Of a stretch of 64,000 bases of DNA, positions 43,995 through 52,280 are shown one piece after another. How positions within the stretch are numbered: position 1 is the first letter of the stretch; every line of letters begins with the position of its first letter. The notes beneath the pieces were generated by a model. It had not been told where the DNA came from, searched no databases, and worked only from the letters and a program-made list of their open reading frames with translations. The translations under genes were made by a program, and so were the position numbers. Origin of the DNA: Zobellia roscoffensis (lineage in GTDB: Bacteria; Bacteroidota; Bacteroidia; Flavobacteriales; Flavobacteriaceae); the NCBI RefSeq assembly GCF_015330165.1, contig NZ_JADDXT010000002.1, positions 742,504-806,503 of the forward strand, written 5' to 3'.

Positions 43995-46018
43995 TCTTTC
44001 TTTTTCAAAGTAATTACTATCACACCGTTTGTAGCTTCTTCCCCATATAATATAATAGCCATTTCCTTTTTATAAACATGAGTAGATTCTATATCACTAG
44101 GTGGAATCATTCCAATTTCTAGTTTCGATTTTTTCACTCCATCTACATAATAAACAGGGTCAGCATCGTATTTCGAATTAAAATTTAAATTGTTTTGTTT
44201 AGGCTTATCAGCTTTAGTTGAAGCAAGCGCAAAGACTTCATCTTTATCCCTTAGCTTAAATGTAATCGGAATAGAATACGGCACATTTACCGCTTTACCT
44301 TTTTGTTTACCAGCAGTCATTTCAGGTAATAAACTAATTATACGCGCAGCTTCATCTTCTAACAATTTATCAGGCCCTCGTAATTTTACATTTTGTATAG
44401 AGCCATCTTCACTAATCGTGAACATAATACTTACCCTACCTTGAACTCCTTTTTCTTGTGCTTCTTCAGGATATCTGAAGTTTTTACCAATGTGCTTTTG
44501 CATCATTTTCTGAAAGCATTCTCTTTTATCCGTTTCATTTTCACAACCTGGAAAAACAGGAACTTCTTCAACGACTGCAAACGGAACCAAAACAGAGTCT
44601 TGATGGATTACACGATTTTCAACCTTTTTAGCTTCTAAACCTCTTTTTAAAGCATTTATTTGCTGATCAAGACTCACTATAATAGGATTGCTCTCATCGG
44701 CACTTTTTAATAAACGGCTTCTTTCAGCTACCAATTTATTATACTTCTCCATTTGGGATAATTCATTATCATTCGCTTTGAACATAATTGCCCCTTTTTT
44801 ACCGGTAATCCCTTCAACACCATCAGGGTATAACTCATAAATCATTTGAGCTAATTGCCCTTTATCTAGTTGGGTTAGTGAATCCTTAGATTCTACCTCT
44901 TCTTTTAATTCATTTATTCTCTCTGATAGAGCGTTGGAGATAATGGTCATAGTAGCATTAATCGTCTTACCATTGTCCAAATCTAAATATGACCCATTAT
45001 TAGCTTTTTTATACTCTATTGATGAATTTTCATCTTTCAACACAAACTCCCAATACTCCCCCGTAAGAGATAACTCCTCCAGTTTATCAAATAATTTCTT
45101 ATCTTGATTTGACGATAAATTATTTATATCATCAACAACCATCACCTGATTTGTTAACGATGAATTTTCTCCAACACAAGATGTATAAAAAAGCATCCCT
45201 AAGATTATTGGCACTAACAGTAAATACTTTAATTGCCAAACTTTCTTCGATTGCGTTTTTTGTAACATGACGATTCGTTTTTTGATTAATGATGATTTAA
45301 AAAAGTGATTGATGAATGATATATTTTGTGTTTGGAAAACCTGAGATAACAGCAGTTGGTACTGCTCATTTCTGTCTCGTTTTGCCACTTTTGCATCGGC
45401 GATGAACTCGTGCAATTCCGAAATTCTATTTTGATAGACATAGACTAGCGGATTAAACCAACCTACAATACGCATTAGCTCAAAGAAGAGCAAGTCCCAA
45501 GAATGACCTTGCTTTATATGAACCAGCTCATGGGCTATAATATTGGTGTAATCCGTTTTTGAAACCTTATCTCCAATGAAAATGGATTTAAAAAACGAGA
45601 AGGCAATGTTACTATTAAGAACCAATATTTGGGTGAATTCCTTAAAGCTAATCTTGTCGCCTTTTGCCCTTAATAGATATAGTTGGCGCAACTTATGAAC
45701 CAACAGTAGTGTAGAAACTAGCGCGCCCAATCCATACAAGACCATTTGCCATGAAATATCAAACCCGGAAGTTTCTTGAGGGTTAAGAGTAACCGCATTA
45801 TCAACTCCCCAAAGCGCCTCTCCATATTCAATGTAAGGTTGTTCCACAGTAGTTTTAAAAGCTTCAATCTGTACAAAAGGCAGCAAGAGCGATAGCAAAA
45901 ACGTGCTTAAAAGATAAAAACGGTTCCATTGAAAGAAGGTTTCTCGTTTTAAGAAAAAATCATAGATAACTAGAAAAACCAATTGAAAAGCGATGCATTC
46001 TAAAACGTATTGTATCAT
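43991..46018 (-). CDS. BlaR1-like M56 family metallopeptidase with TonB-C domain and plug-like tail
   Basis: A membrane metalloprotease that by analogy with BlaR1/MecR1 inactivates the BlaI repressor. Membrane helices are at about 1-22, 35-50, 90-107 and 263-282. The zinc site is H163-E164-x-x-H167 in IAHELVHIKQGHSWD, with E in ELHEFIADA. A TonB C-terminal domain is at about 500-600 (YPEEAQEKGVQGRVSIMFTI). The last 60 residues (YYVDGVKKSK to EEATNGVIVITLKKKE) resemble the plug segment of TonB-dependent receptors. At 675 residues it is longer than classical BlaR1. Start and stop overlap both neighbours. Confidence 0.93.
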   Translation of the reverse strand: MIQYVLECIAFQLVFLVIYDFFLKRETFFQWNRFYLLSTFLLSLLLPFVQIEAFKTTVEQPYIEYGEALWGVDNAVTLNPQETSGFDISWQMVLYGLGALVSTLLLVHKLRQLYLLRAKGDKISFKEFTQILVLNSNIAFSFFKSIFIGDKVSKTDYTNIIAHELVHIKQGHSWDLLFFELMRIVGWFNPLVYVYQNRISELHEFIADAKVAKRDRNEQYQLLLSQVFQTQNISFINHFFKSSLIKKRIVMLQKTQSKKVWQLKYLLLVPIILGMLFYTSCVGENSSLTNQVMVVDDINNLSSNQDKKLFDKLEELSLTGEYWEFVLKDENSSIEYKKANNGSYLDLDNGKTINATMTIISNALSERINELKEEVESKDSLTQLDKGQLAQMIYELYPDGVEGITGKKGAIMFKANDNELSQMEKYNKLVAERSRLLKSADESNPIIVSLDQQINALKRGLEAKKVENRVIHQDSVLVPFAVVEEVPVFPGCENETDKRECFQKMMQKHIGKNFRYPEEAQEKGVQGRVSIMFTISEDGSIQNVKLRGPDKLLEDEAARIISLLPEMTAGKQKGKAVNVPYSIPITFKLRDKDEVFALASTKADKPKQNNLNFNSKYDADPVYYVDGVKKSKLEIGMIPPSDIESTHVYKKEMAIILYGEEATNGVIVITLKKKE

Positions 46019-46377
46019 TATTCATCCTTTTTAATATCCTTTAAAATAGACTCCAATTCGGTCAGGCTCATATCGTTCTTCTTCATAAAGAAAGAAACCA
46101 TACTTTTAAATGACCCTTGAAAATAACCATCAACCAATTTATTAATACTCTGATTGCTATAATCGGATTTCTTTACAATAGGGAAATAGAGATACCCCTT
46201 ACCCTCTTTCTCATGATCAACAAAACCTTTGCCTTCTAAAATTCTAACAATAGTAGACACGGTATTATATGCCGGTTTTGGCTCTGGTAGCTGCTCTATA
46301 ATAGCGGCTACATTACACTTTTCTAGTTGCCATAATTGCTGCATTACTTCTTCTTCTGCCTTTGTTAACTGCTTCAT
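46018..46377 (-). CDS. BlaI/MecI/CopY family transcriptional repressor
   Basis: A winged-helix repressor, 119 residues, cleaved in classical systems by the partner M56 protease. It begins MKQLTKAEEEVMQQLWQL, the BlaI signature, followed by the recognition helix in AYNTVSTIVRILEGKGFVDHEKEGKGYLYFP. Its stop overlaps the M56 start (TAATG). Three copies of AACTAA-N4-TTAGTT surround its promoter, so it probably represses its own operon. Confidence 0.95.
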   Translation of the reverse strand: MKQLTKAEEEVMQQLWQLEKCNVAAIIEQLPEPKPAYNTVSTIVRILEGKGFVDHEKEGKGYLYFPIVKKSDYSNQSINKLVDGYFQGSFKSMVSFFMKKNDMSLTELESILKDIKKDE

Positions 46378-46379
46378 TT

Positions 46380-46395
46380 AACTAAGTGTTTAGTT
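46380..46395. promoter_or_regulatory. Putative BlaI operator 1
   Basis: A 16-base dyad AACTAA-GTGT-TTAGTT with perfect 6-base arms, 2 bases upstream of the blaI start codon. It is one of three copies with the same spacing. Confidence 0.8.
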
Positions 46396-46406
46396 TAACT
46401 ATGAAA

Positions 46407-46414
46407 CAAATATA
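46407..46414 (-). promoter_or_regulatory. Putative -7 promoter box of the blaI operon
   Basis: On the minus strand the bases read TATATTTG, an exact match to the Bacteroidetes TAnnTTTG element. It lies between operators 1 and 2, so a bound repressor would cover it. No good TTG -33 element was found at the usual distance. Confidence 0.6.
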
Positions 46415-46429
46415 ACTAAAAATTTAGTT
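46414..46429. promoter_or_regulatory. Putative BlaI operator 2
   Basis: A 16-base dyad AACTAA-AAAT-TTAGTT with perfect arms, directly abutting the putative -7 box. Confidence 0.8.
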
Positions 46430-46431
46430 TA

Positions 46432-46447
46432 AACTATTTTTTTAGTT
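46432..46447. promoter_or_regulatory. Putative BlaI operator 3
   Basis: A 16-base dyad AACTAT-TTTT-TTAGTT with one arm mismatch, two bases from operator 2, as though two repressor dimers bind side by side. Confidence 0.72.
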
Positions 46448-46554
46448 TAAAAATTAATCAACTGATAGTCAGTATAGCTTGAAATGTAATTTCATTTCTA
46501 GAGAAGAACCTGTAACAAAATGTAATTATCTTCGTCCCATAGAAAATTATTGGA

Positions 46555-47070
46555 ATGGATATAGTTTTGCTCGTTTTTGGTTTTGTTTTAATGCTCGTTG
46601 GTATTTTTGGTAGCTTCTTACCCATACTCCCCGGCCCACCAATTAGCTGGGTAGGACTATTATTGCTACATCTTACGAAAGCAATACCGCAAGATTGGGT
46701 ATTCTTAGGTATAACTGCAGCGCTAGCGCTTCTTGTTTTTGGGTTCGATTATGTAATACCGGCTATGGGAACCAAGAAATTTGGAGGTACAAAGTATGGG
46801 GTAATCGGAACCACTATAGGGCTCTTGGTTGCACTTTTCTTTCCTGTTTTAGGTCCGTTTGGTATTGTTGTATGGCCATTTGTTGGAGCGTTAGTAGGTG
46901 AGCTATTGAATAAAGCCGATGGCAAAACAGCGACCAAAGCAGCGTTTGGTTCCTTTTTAGGCTTCTTGACAGGTACTTTTATGAAGTTTTTGATTGCCAT
47001 TATCTTTTTGGGGCTATTCATTGGGAAAGCGTGGGACCACCGATTAGAGTTATTTCCTTTTCTACACTAA
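46555..47070 (+). CDS. DUF456 membrane protein
   Basis: A 171-residue protein with five or six membrane helices. The glycine- and proline-rich FGSFLPILPGPPISWVGLLLL, quoted in part as LPILPGPPISWVG, and PAMGTKKFGGTKYGVIGTTIG (GTKKFGGTKYG) are hallmarks of DUF456. Function is unknown. It is divergent from blaI and 3-12 bases upstream of a serine hydrolase gene, which suggests co-transcription. Confidence 0.9.
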   Translation: MDIVLLVFGFVLMLVGIFGSFLPILPGPPISWVGLLLLHLTKAIPQDWVFLGITAALALLVFGFDYVIPAMGTKKFGGTKYGVIGTTIGLLVALFFPVLGPFGIVVWPFVGALVGELLNKADGKTATKAAFGSFLGFLTGTFMKFLIAIIFLGLFIGKAWDHRLELFPFLH

Positions 47071-47082
47071 ACTATGATCTTC

Positions 47083-48402
47083 ATGAAAAAATCAGCACTT
47101 GTATCATTCTTAATTTTACTAATTACCGGTTCGGTTTTTTCTCAAGAATTTGATACCGCTAAAATTGATGGCCTTTTTACAACCCTAGAAACCCATGACC
47201 GGTTTATGGGCAGTGTTGCCCTATCTAAAAATGGAAAAACTATTTACAGCAAAACCATTGGTTATGTCAATATAGAAACGAAACAAAAGATAAACACAAG
47301 CACTAAATTTAGAGTAGGTTCCATTAGTAAAATGTTCACTTCAACTCTCACTTTTATGGCTGTTGAAGAAAATAAAATTTCTTTAGACCAACCTTTGGCA
47401 GACTTCTTTCCGACAGTTAAAAATGCATCTGACATTACTATTGGAAATTTACTCAACCACCGCAGCGGTATTATAAATGTAACAAGCCTACCTAGTTATC
47501 TTCTATGGAATACGCAGCCAAAAACGAGACTACAGCTTTTAGAGTTATTAGAACAAGGAGGAAGTGTTTTTACTCCAAATAGTAAAGCTGAATATAGTAA
47601 CTCTAACTATGTTCTGTTGACCTTTATTTTAGAAGATGTTTTCAAAGACAACTATGCCAATTTAATTAAAGACCGAATAACGGTTCCTTTAAAATTAAGC
47701 AACACGTATGTGGGTTCAAGCATAGCCCCAACAAACAACGAAGCGTATTCCTATAACTACGACACCAATTGGAACAAATCTTTTGAAACGGATATGTCCA
47801 TTCCCTTGGGCGCAGGAGCTATTGTAAGTACACCTATAGATTTAAACACCTTTGCAACCGCTCTTTTTAAAGGTAAATTAATTTCTAAAAATAGCTTAAA
47901 GCAAATGACCACATTCACCGAAGGCTATGGTATGGGGTCGTTTCAGATGCCTTATTTTGATAAAAAAGGATTTGGCCACAATGGAGGAATTGATGGTTTT
48001 ACGTCTCAACTGGCATGTTTTCCCAAGGACGAAATATCAGTTGCAATTACATCAAACGGTAGCCGTTATGGCAACAATGACATCCTTATTGCAATTTTGG
48101 CCGCGTACTACGGCAAATCTTTCCGTCTACCTAATTTCAATACGGTCACAGTCACACCAAAAGACCTGGAACAATACCTTGGCACATATGCTAGTAGGCA
48201 GAAAAAACTTAAGGTTACGATTACTCAAAACGACGGCACCCTTATGGCACAAGCCACTGGTCAATCTTCATTTCCCTTGGAAGCTGTAGAGAAACACGCT
48301 TTCGAATTTTACTTAGCAGGCGTTCGTCTTGAGTTTGAACCTGAAAACAAAACCATGTACCTAAAGCAAGGAGGAGGCACTTTCACCTATAAAATGGAAT
48401 AA
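47083..48402 (+). CDS. Beta-lactamase class C-like serine hydrolase
   Basis: An exported penicillin-binding-protein-like hydrolase. The start at 47083 (MKKSALVSFLILL) gives a clean signal peptide ending FSQ; an ATG three codons earlier is also possible. The nucleophile motif is SISK (about residues 80-83), the second motif is YSN (in AEYSNSNYVLL), and a GHNGGIDGF block gives the third. A C-terminal beta-rich domain (about 365-439) follows, as in many such proteins. The natural substrate may be a peptide or ester; true beta-lactamase activity is not implied. Confidence 0.9.
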   Translation: MKKSALVSFLILLITGSVFSQEFDTAKIDGLFTTLETHDRFMGSVALSKNGKTIYSKTIGYVNIETKQKINTSTKFRVGSISKMFTSTLTFMAVEENKISLDQPLADFFPTVKNASDITIGNLLNHRSGIINVTSLPSYLLWNTQPKTRLQLLELLEQGGSVFTPNSKAEYSNSNYVLLTFILEDVFKDNYANLIKDRITVPLKLSNTYVGSSIAPTNNEAYSYNYDTNWNKSFETDMSIPLGAGAIVSTPIDLNTFATALFKGKLISKNSLKQMTTFTEGYGMGSFQMPYFDKKGFGHNGGIDGFTSQLACFPKDEISVAITSNGSRYGNNDILIAILAAYYGKSFRLPNFNTVTVTPKDLEQYLGTYASRQKKLKVTITQNDGTLMAQATGQSSFPLEAVEKHAFEFYLAGVRLEFEPENKTMYLKQGGGTFTYKME

Positions 48403-48417
48403 GAACTAGTGCATTGG

Positions 48418-48972
48418 CTAGTCCATCCAAACTACTTTATCCGCAATGGGTGTTCGCTCCCCTTCAGGAATGGGTTCATCTGTATAGCCCATGTAAAAAA
48501 AGCCCAAACAGGCTTCGCCGTTATTCATCTCAAAGAAATCGTGCATGTGCTTTATAAGTCCGGGAGAGCTCCAATAAGAACCTATGCCCATATCTGTACA
48601 GCAGAGCCACATGTTCTGAACGGCCATTGCCGTAGCAGCTACTTCTTCCCATTCAGGAACACTTTGGGCAGGGTCTCTTTGCATACAAATAGCAATAATT
48701 GCCCCTGCACGTTTAGGGTTTTCTATCAATTTTTTGGCTTTGAATTCCTTAGGGTTCGGGTCATTCTCTAAATATTTCAAAGAAAGAAAAAGCCCTAATT
48801 TCTCTTGAGATTCACCCTGTAATACTCGAAATCTCCAAGGTTCCGTTTTCTTATGTGTAGGCGCCCAATTAGCAGCTTCCAATATTTTTTCTATATCCGC
48901 TTTTGCTATGGGTTTATCGTTATACTGTGCTGGAAAAACCGAACGTCTATTTTTTATTAAATCAAAAATCAT
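48418..48972 (-). CDS. Nitroreductase family protein
   Basis: FMN-dependent oxidoreductase. The start is the ATG at 48972 (MIFDLIKNRRSVFPAQY), matching the family N-terminus; a TTG seven codons upstream is less likely. FMN contacts are seen in NRRSVF, the middle VAATAMAVQNMWL and the late CLGFFYMGY. The 184-residue protein converges with the serine hydrolase gene with a 15-base gap. Confidence 0.9.
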   Translation of the reverse strand: MIFDLIKNRRSVFPAQYNDKPIAKADIEKILEAANWAPTHKKTEPWRFRVLQGESQEKLGLFLSLKYLENDPNPKEFKAKKLIENPKRAGAIIAICMQRDPAQSVPEWEEVAATAMAVQNMWLCCTDMGIGSYWSSPGLIKHMHDFFEMNNGEACLGFFYMGYTDEPIPEGERTPIADKVVWMD

Positions 48973-49054
48973 TTGTCTCTTTTCTTTTCCCAAAAGTACC
49001 TATAAACCCTAAGGGAAGCATGGGCTTTAGCAAAAAGATAACAGCTATAAGATA

Positions 49055-50212
49055 TTACTCAAGCCAACTTTTGTAATACTTGCCATCATCAATATCCATG
49101 GCTTGTTGTGTTAACTTTAATGGCTTAAACGTATCAATCATAACTGCAAGTTCTTCGGTCTTACTTTTACCGATACTTGCTTCGTACGTACCTGGATGTG
49201 GACCATGAGGAATACCTGCCGGATGCAAAGAAATATAACCTTCATCTATACCTTTTCGACTCATAAAATCACCATCCACATAATATAGAACCTCATCAGA
49301 ATCTATATTGGAATGATTGTAAGGCGCCGGAATAGACTGCGGATGATAATCATATAACCTTGGGCAAAACGAACACACCACAAAAGCACTGGTCTCAAAA
49401 GTCTGGTGTACCGGTGGCGGTTGATGTACACGCCCCGTAATCGGTTCAAAATTGTGAATCGAAAAACCATAAGGAAAATTATAGCCATCCCAACCCACCA
49501 CATCAAAAGGATGCGTAGCATACACCAAGTGATGCAGCTGTCCTTGCTTCTTCACCTTCATTAAAAACTCCCCCTTTTCATCATACGTTTGGAGATTTTG
49601 TGGCAATTTAAAATCACGCTCGCAAAAAGGAGAATGTTCTAAGTGTTGTCCAAACCAGTTGCGATAGCGCTTTGGTGTATATATTGGATGGTAGCTTTCG
49701 GTAATTAACAATCGGTTGTCTTCAGTATCAAATTCAACCTGATAAATCATCCCTCGGGGAATCACTAGATAATCGCCATATTCAAAAGGAATTTCCCCTA
49801 AAAAAGTCTTTAAAGTACCTGAACCTTTATGAACAAACAAAAGCTCATCTGCATCTGTATTCTTGTAAAAATACTCAGTAAGCGATTTTTTGGGAGCGGC
49901 AAGTCCCACATGCACATCACTATTAAAAAGTACCGTTTTCCTACTTTGCAAGTAATCATCTTCAGGAGTTACCTGAAAACCCTTAAGTAGTCTCGATTTT
50001 ATATTATACTCAACCGCTGCCCTAGGAGCCATATCCAACACTTTACCTACTTCCTTTACTTGTGTAGGTCTATGTAAATGATAAAGTAAAGATGACATAC
50101 CATCAAACCCTATGGTTCCAAAAAGTTGTTCGTAATGTAGAGTCCCATCCTTCTTTTTGAAAATAGTATGTCGCTTTTGCGGGAAATTTCCTAGTTTATG
50201 ATATAGTGGCAT
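49055..50212 (-). CDS. hmgA: Homogentisate 1,2-dioxygenase
   Basis: Opens the ring of homogentisate in tyrosine catabolism, making maleylacetoacetate. The cupin iron site is visible in HNFEPITGRVHQPPPVHQTFE, quoted in part as VHQPPPVHQTFE, and the late PHGPHPGTYEASIG. The 385-residue size is that of the shorter bacterial group. Other enzymes of the pathway (HppD, FahA) are not adjacent; the FAH-family gene at 19.3 kb does not look like classic FahA. Confidence 0.9.
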   Translation of the reverse strand: MPLYHKLGNFPQKRHTIFKKKDGTLHYEQLFGTIGFDGMSSLLYHLHRPTQVKEVGKVLDMAPRAAVEYNIKSRLLKGFQVTPEDDYLQSRKTVLFNSDVHVGLAAPKKSLTEYFYKNTDADELLFVHKGSGTLKTFLGEIPFEYGDYLVIPRGMIYQVEFDTEDNRLLITESYHPIYTPKRYRNWFGQHLEHSPFCERDFKLPQNLQTYDEKGEFLMKVKKQGQLHHLVYATHPFDVVGWDGYNFPYGFSIHNFEPITGRVHQPPPVHQTFETSAFVVCSFCPRLYDYHPQSIPAPYNHSNIDSDEVLYYVDGDFMSRKGIDEGYISLHPAGIPHGPHPGTYEASIGKSKTEELAVMIDTFKPLKLTQQAMDIDDGKYYKSWLE

Positions 50213-50450
50213 TGAATTTTTCTTCTAAGTCTCCCTTAAAATTACAGATTTTTTATCGATATCTCATATTTGACCCTTTTTTAAAATGGATGAAATTATC
50301 TGAACAGAACAAAATTCTTAAAATGGAAAAAACGTTTTAATAACGTATTTCATCGATGAAAATAAATCAATTTACTGTAAGTTTGGAATGTAGTTAATCT
50401 TATGAAAATGAGATGCCTAAAACTACAAAACCTAACTAAAACCCTATACC

Positions 50451-50576
50451 ATGACAAAGAACAACTATCAGGTAAAAGCGGAAAAAGCTAAAAAAGCTTG
50501 GATGTCAATCCAGAAGAAGGTAACCTCAAATCACAACCAACAGAGTTTACTTGAGCGTCAACTTCAAAAAATCTAA
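50451..50576 (+). CDS. Small basic hypothetical protein, 41 residues
   Basis: An ATG frame encodes MTKNNYQVKAEKAKKAWMS and continues through QKKVTSNHNQQSLLERQLQKI. It is basic, lacks membrane segments and is probably helical. It occupies a 580-base gap between hmgA and the NADH dehydrogenase gene. I do not recognise it, and no terminator or strong promoter proves it. Confidence 0.4.
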   Translation: MTKNNYQVKAEKAKKAWMSIQKKVTSNHNQQSLLERQLQKI

Positions 50577-50672
50577 TCCATAATTATTAGAAGAAGAGAT
50601 TAGTCGTTATATAACTTCTTACTAGCACCTATCTACCTAAGTAATTTGAACTTATAAAGACATGGTGTGCAT

Positions 50673-50704
50673 AAAAAAAAGCCTTCCAACATGGAAAGCC
50701 TTTC
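50673..50704 (-). terminator. Possible terminator after the NADH dehydrogenase gene
   Basis: An imperfect hairpin (AAGCC-TTCCA with TGGAA-AGCC, one bulge or mismatch) is followed by eight T residues on the minus strand, about 90 bases past the stop at 50795. Confidence 0.5.
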
Positions 50705-50794
50705 ATTGGCCCAAACCTATGTAGGTTCTGGGTCACAACACAACAAGGCAAAGATACTAAAGCATTTTAATTAATTGCTATCTGTATTGCTAAA

Positions 50795-52072
50795 CTATGT
50801 TCTTGGAGTGAACCTTCTTAATATGAGGCGTGCCGCTTTATCATAATTGATATAGTTATAGGCCCAGTTAAAGAAAACAATTACTTTGTTTCTGAAACCT
50901 ACAAGTGCCATTAGGTGAACGAACATCCAAATAAACCAGGCAAAGAAACCACCAAATTTCAGCTTTTTAATATCGGCAACGGCCTTATTTCTACCAATAG
51001 TAGCCATGGTACCTTTATCTACGTAAGTAAAAGGTTTCATTTCTTTACCCTCTAATAACTTCTCTAAATTATTGGCTAGAAGTTCTCCTTGTTGAATTGC
51101 AGGTTGCGCTACCTGCGGGTGACCTCTAGGAAAATCCTCAGTCTCCATATATGCAATATCGCCAATAGCAAAAACCGTGTTATAGCCTTCTACTTGGTTA
51201 AAACGGTTTACTTTATACCGGTTTAAACGCTCTACTAATATATGCGAAGCAAAACCCTCTATGGCCGCACCGGTAACCCCTGCTGTCCAAATAAAATTTT
51301 TGGTCTTTAATACACTTCCATCCTTTAAAGTAACTTGTTCTCCATCATAATTACTAGCAATGGCATTAAGATGAACGCGAACTCCCAAGTCTTCTAGAAA
51401 ACCCATGGCCTTTTTAGAAGCATTTTCACTCATAGGCGGTAATACTCTGGGGCCGCCCTCAAATAAATTAATTTCCATTTCATCTACATTCAGATGTCTA
51501 TAATCTTTGGGAAAAACGTTATTCTTAAGTTCTGCGAACGCTCCAGAAAGTTCCACACCCGTAGGCCCAGCTCCTATGATACAAAAATTAAGCAATGCCT
51601 TACGCTCAACAGGGTCTTGACAATCATCTGCTTTCTCAAAATTCTGCAACATTAAACTTCTAATATCCAAGGCTTGCGGCACGCTTTTCATAGGCATAGC
51701 ATGTTGGGCTATTTGTTGATTGCCAAAGAAGTTAGTTTTTGTGCCTGTAGCCAAAACCAAATAGTCATATTCAAGATTACCCGTATCCGTAAAAATTACT
51801 TGTTGTTCCGGATCAATACGTTCAACATTAGCCAGTCTAAAATAGAAATTCTCTAAATGTTTCAACACTTTACGGATGGGATACGCAATGGAATCTGGTT
51901 CTAGACCACTTGTAGAAACTTGATATAGTAAGGGCTGAAATGTATGATAGTTATGCCTATCCAGTAAAACAATTTGTAAATCAATCTCACTGAGTTTTTT
52001 TGCCAATGATACTCCGGCGAAACCGCCACCAATAATCACTAATCTTTTTTGACCTGTATTTGGAAGGTTCAT
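50795..52072 (-). CDS. Type II NADH dehydrogenase / FAD-dependent oxidoreductase
   Basis: Single-subunit, non-proton-pumping NADH:quinone oxidoreductase. The FAD-binding motif is VIIGGGFAGVSLAKKL at about residue 12, the NAD-binding motif is FCIIGAGPTGVELSGAF at about 160, and the second FAD contact is VFAIGDIAYM. The C-terminal hydrophobic part (about 375-410, FFAWFIWMFVHLMALVGF) would anchor it to the membrane. The 425-residue length is right for NDH-2. It feeds electrons to quinone upstream of oxidases such as the cbb3 enzyme in this window. Confidence 0.92.
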   Translation of the reverse strand: MNLPNTGQKRLVIIGGGFAGVSLAKKLSEIDLQIVLLDRHNYHTFQPLLYQVSTSGLEPDSIAYPIRKVLKHLENFYFRLANVERIDPEQQVIFTDTGNLEYDYLVLATGTKTNFFGNQQIAQHAMPMKSVPQALDIRSLMLQNFEKADDCQDPVERKALLNFCIIGAGPTGVELSGAFAELKNNVFPKDYRHLNVDEMEINLFEGGPRVLPPMSENASKKAMGFLEDLGVRVHLNAIASNYDGEQVTLKDGSVLKTKNFIWTAGVTGAAIEGFASHILVERLNRYKVNRFNQVEGYNTVFAIGDIAYMETEDFPRGHPQVAQPAIQQGELLANNLEKLLEGKEMKPFTYVDKGTMATIGRNKAVADIKKLKFGGFFAWFIWMFVHLMALVGFRNKVIVFFNWAYNYINYDKAARLILRRFTPRT

Positions 52073-52180
52073 CCCTTATTTTTTCTGCAAAAATAAGAAG
52101 AACCAGCAGAGTATCTTTTTTATCTTTAGAAATATAACATATAATTATGCCTCAATAAAAAAACTAGGATTATATCTAAT

Positions 52181-52271
52181 AAACTACCTCAGGGCAAGCC
52201 TAAGCGGTATTAAAAGAAATACACTTTGATTTCAAGGCTAGTCTTGGAGCATTTAATCTTGATTATTGTTT
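52181..52271 (+). repeat. Interspersed 91-bp intergenic repeat, copy B
   Basis: Gap-free alignment partner of 31540-31630. Here it lies between the NADH dehydrogenase start and the universal stress protein stop, again next to the 3' end of a gene, with no coding frame. Confidence 0.7.
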
Positions 52272-52280
52272 AAAACCAGT

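Noticed and set aside
47083..48402. Antibiotic resistance unit from blaI, BlaR1-like and beta-lactamase-like genes
   Set aside because: The peptidase has no penicillin-binding sensor domain and the hydrolase is a general class C-like serine hydrolase, so beta-lactam resistance is not supported.
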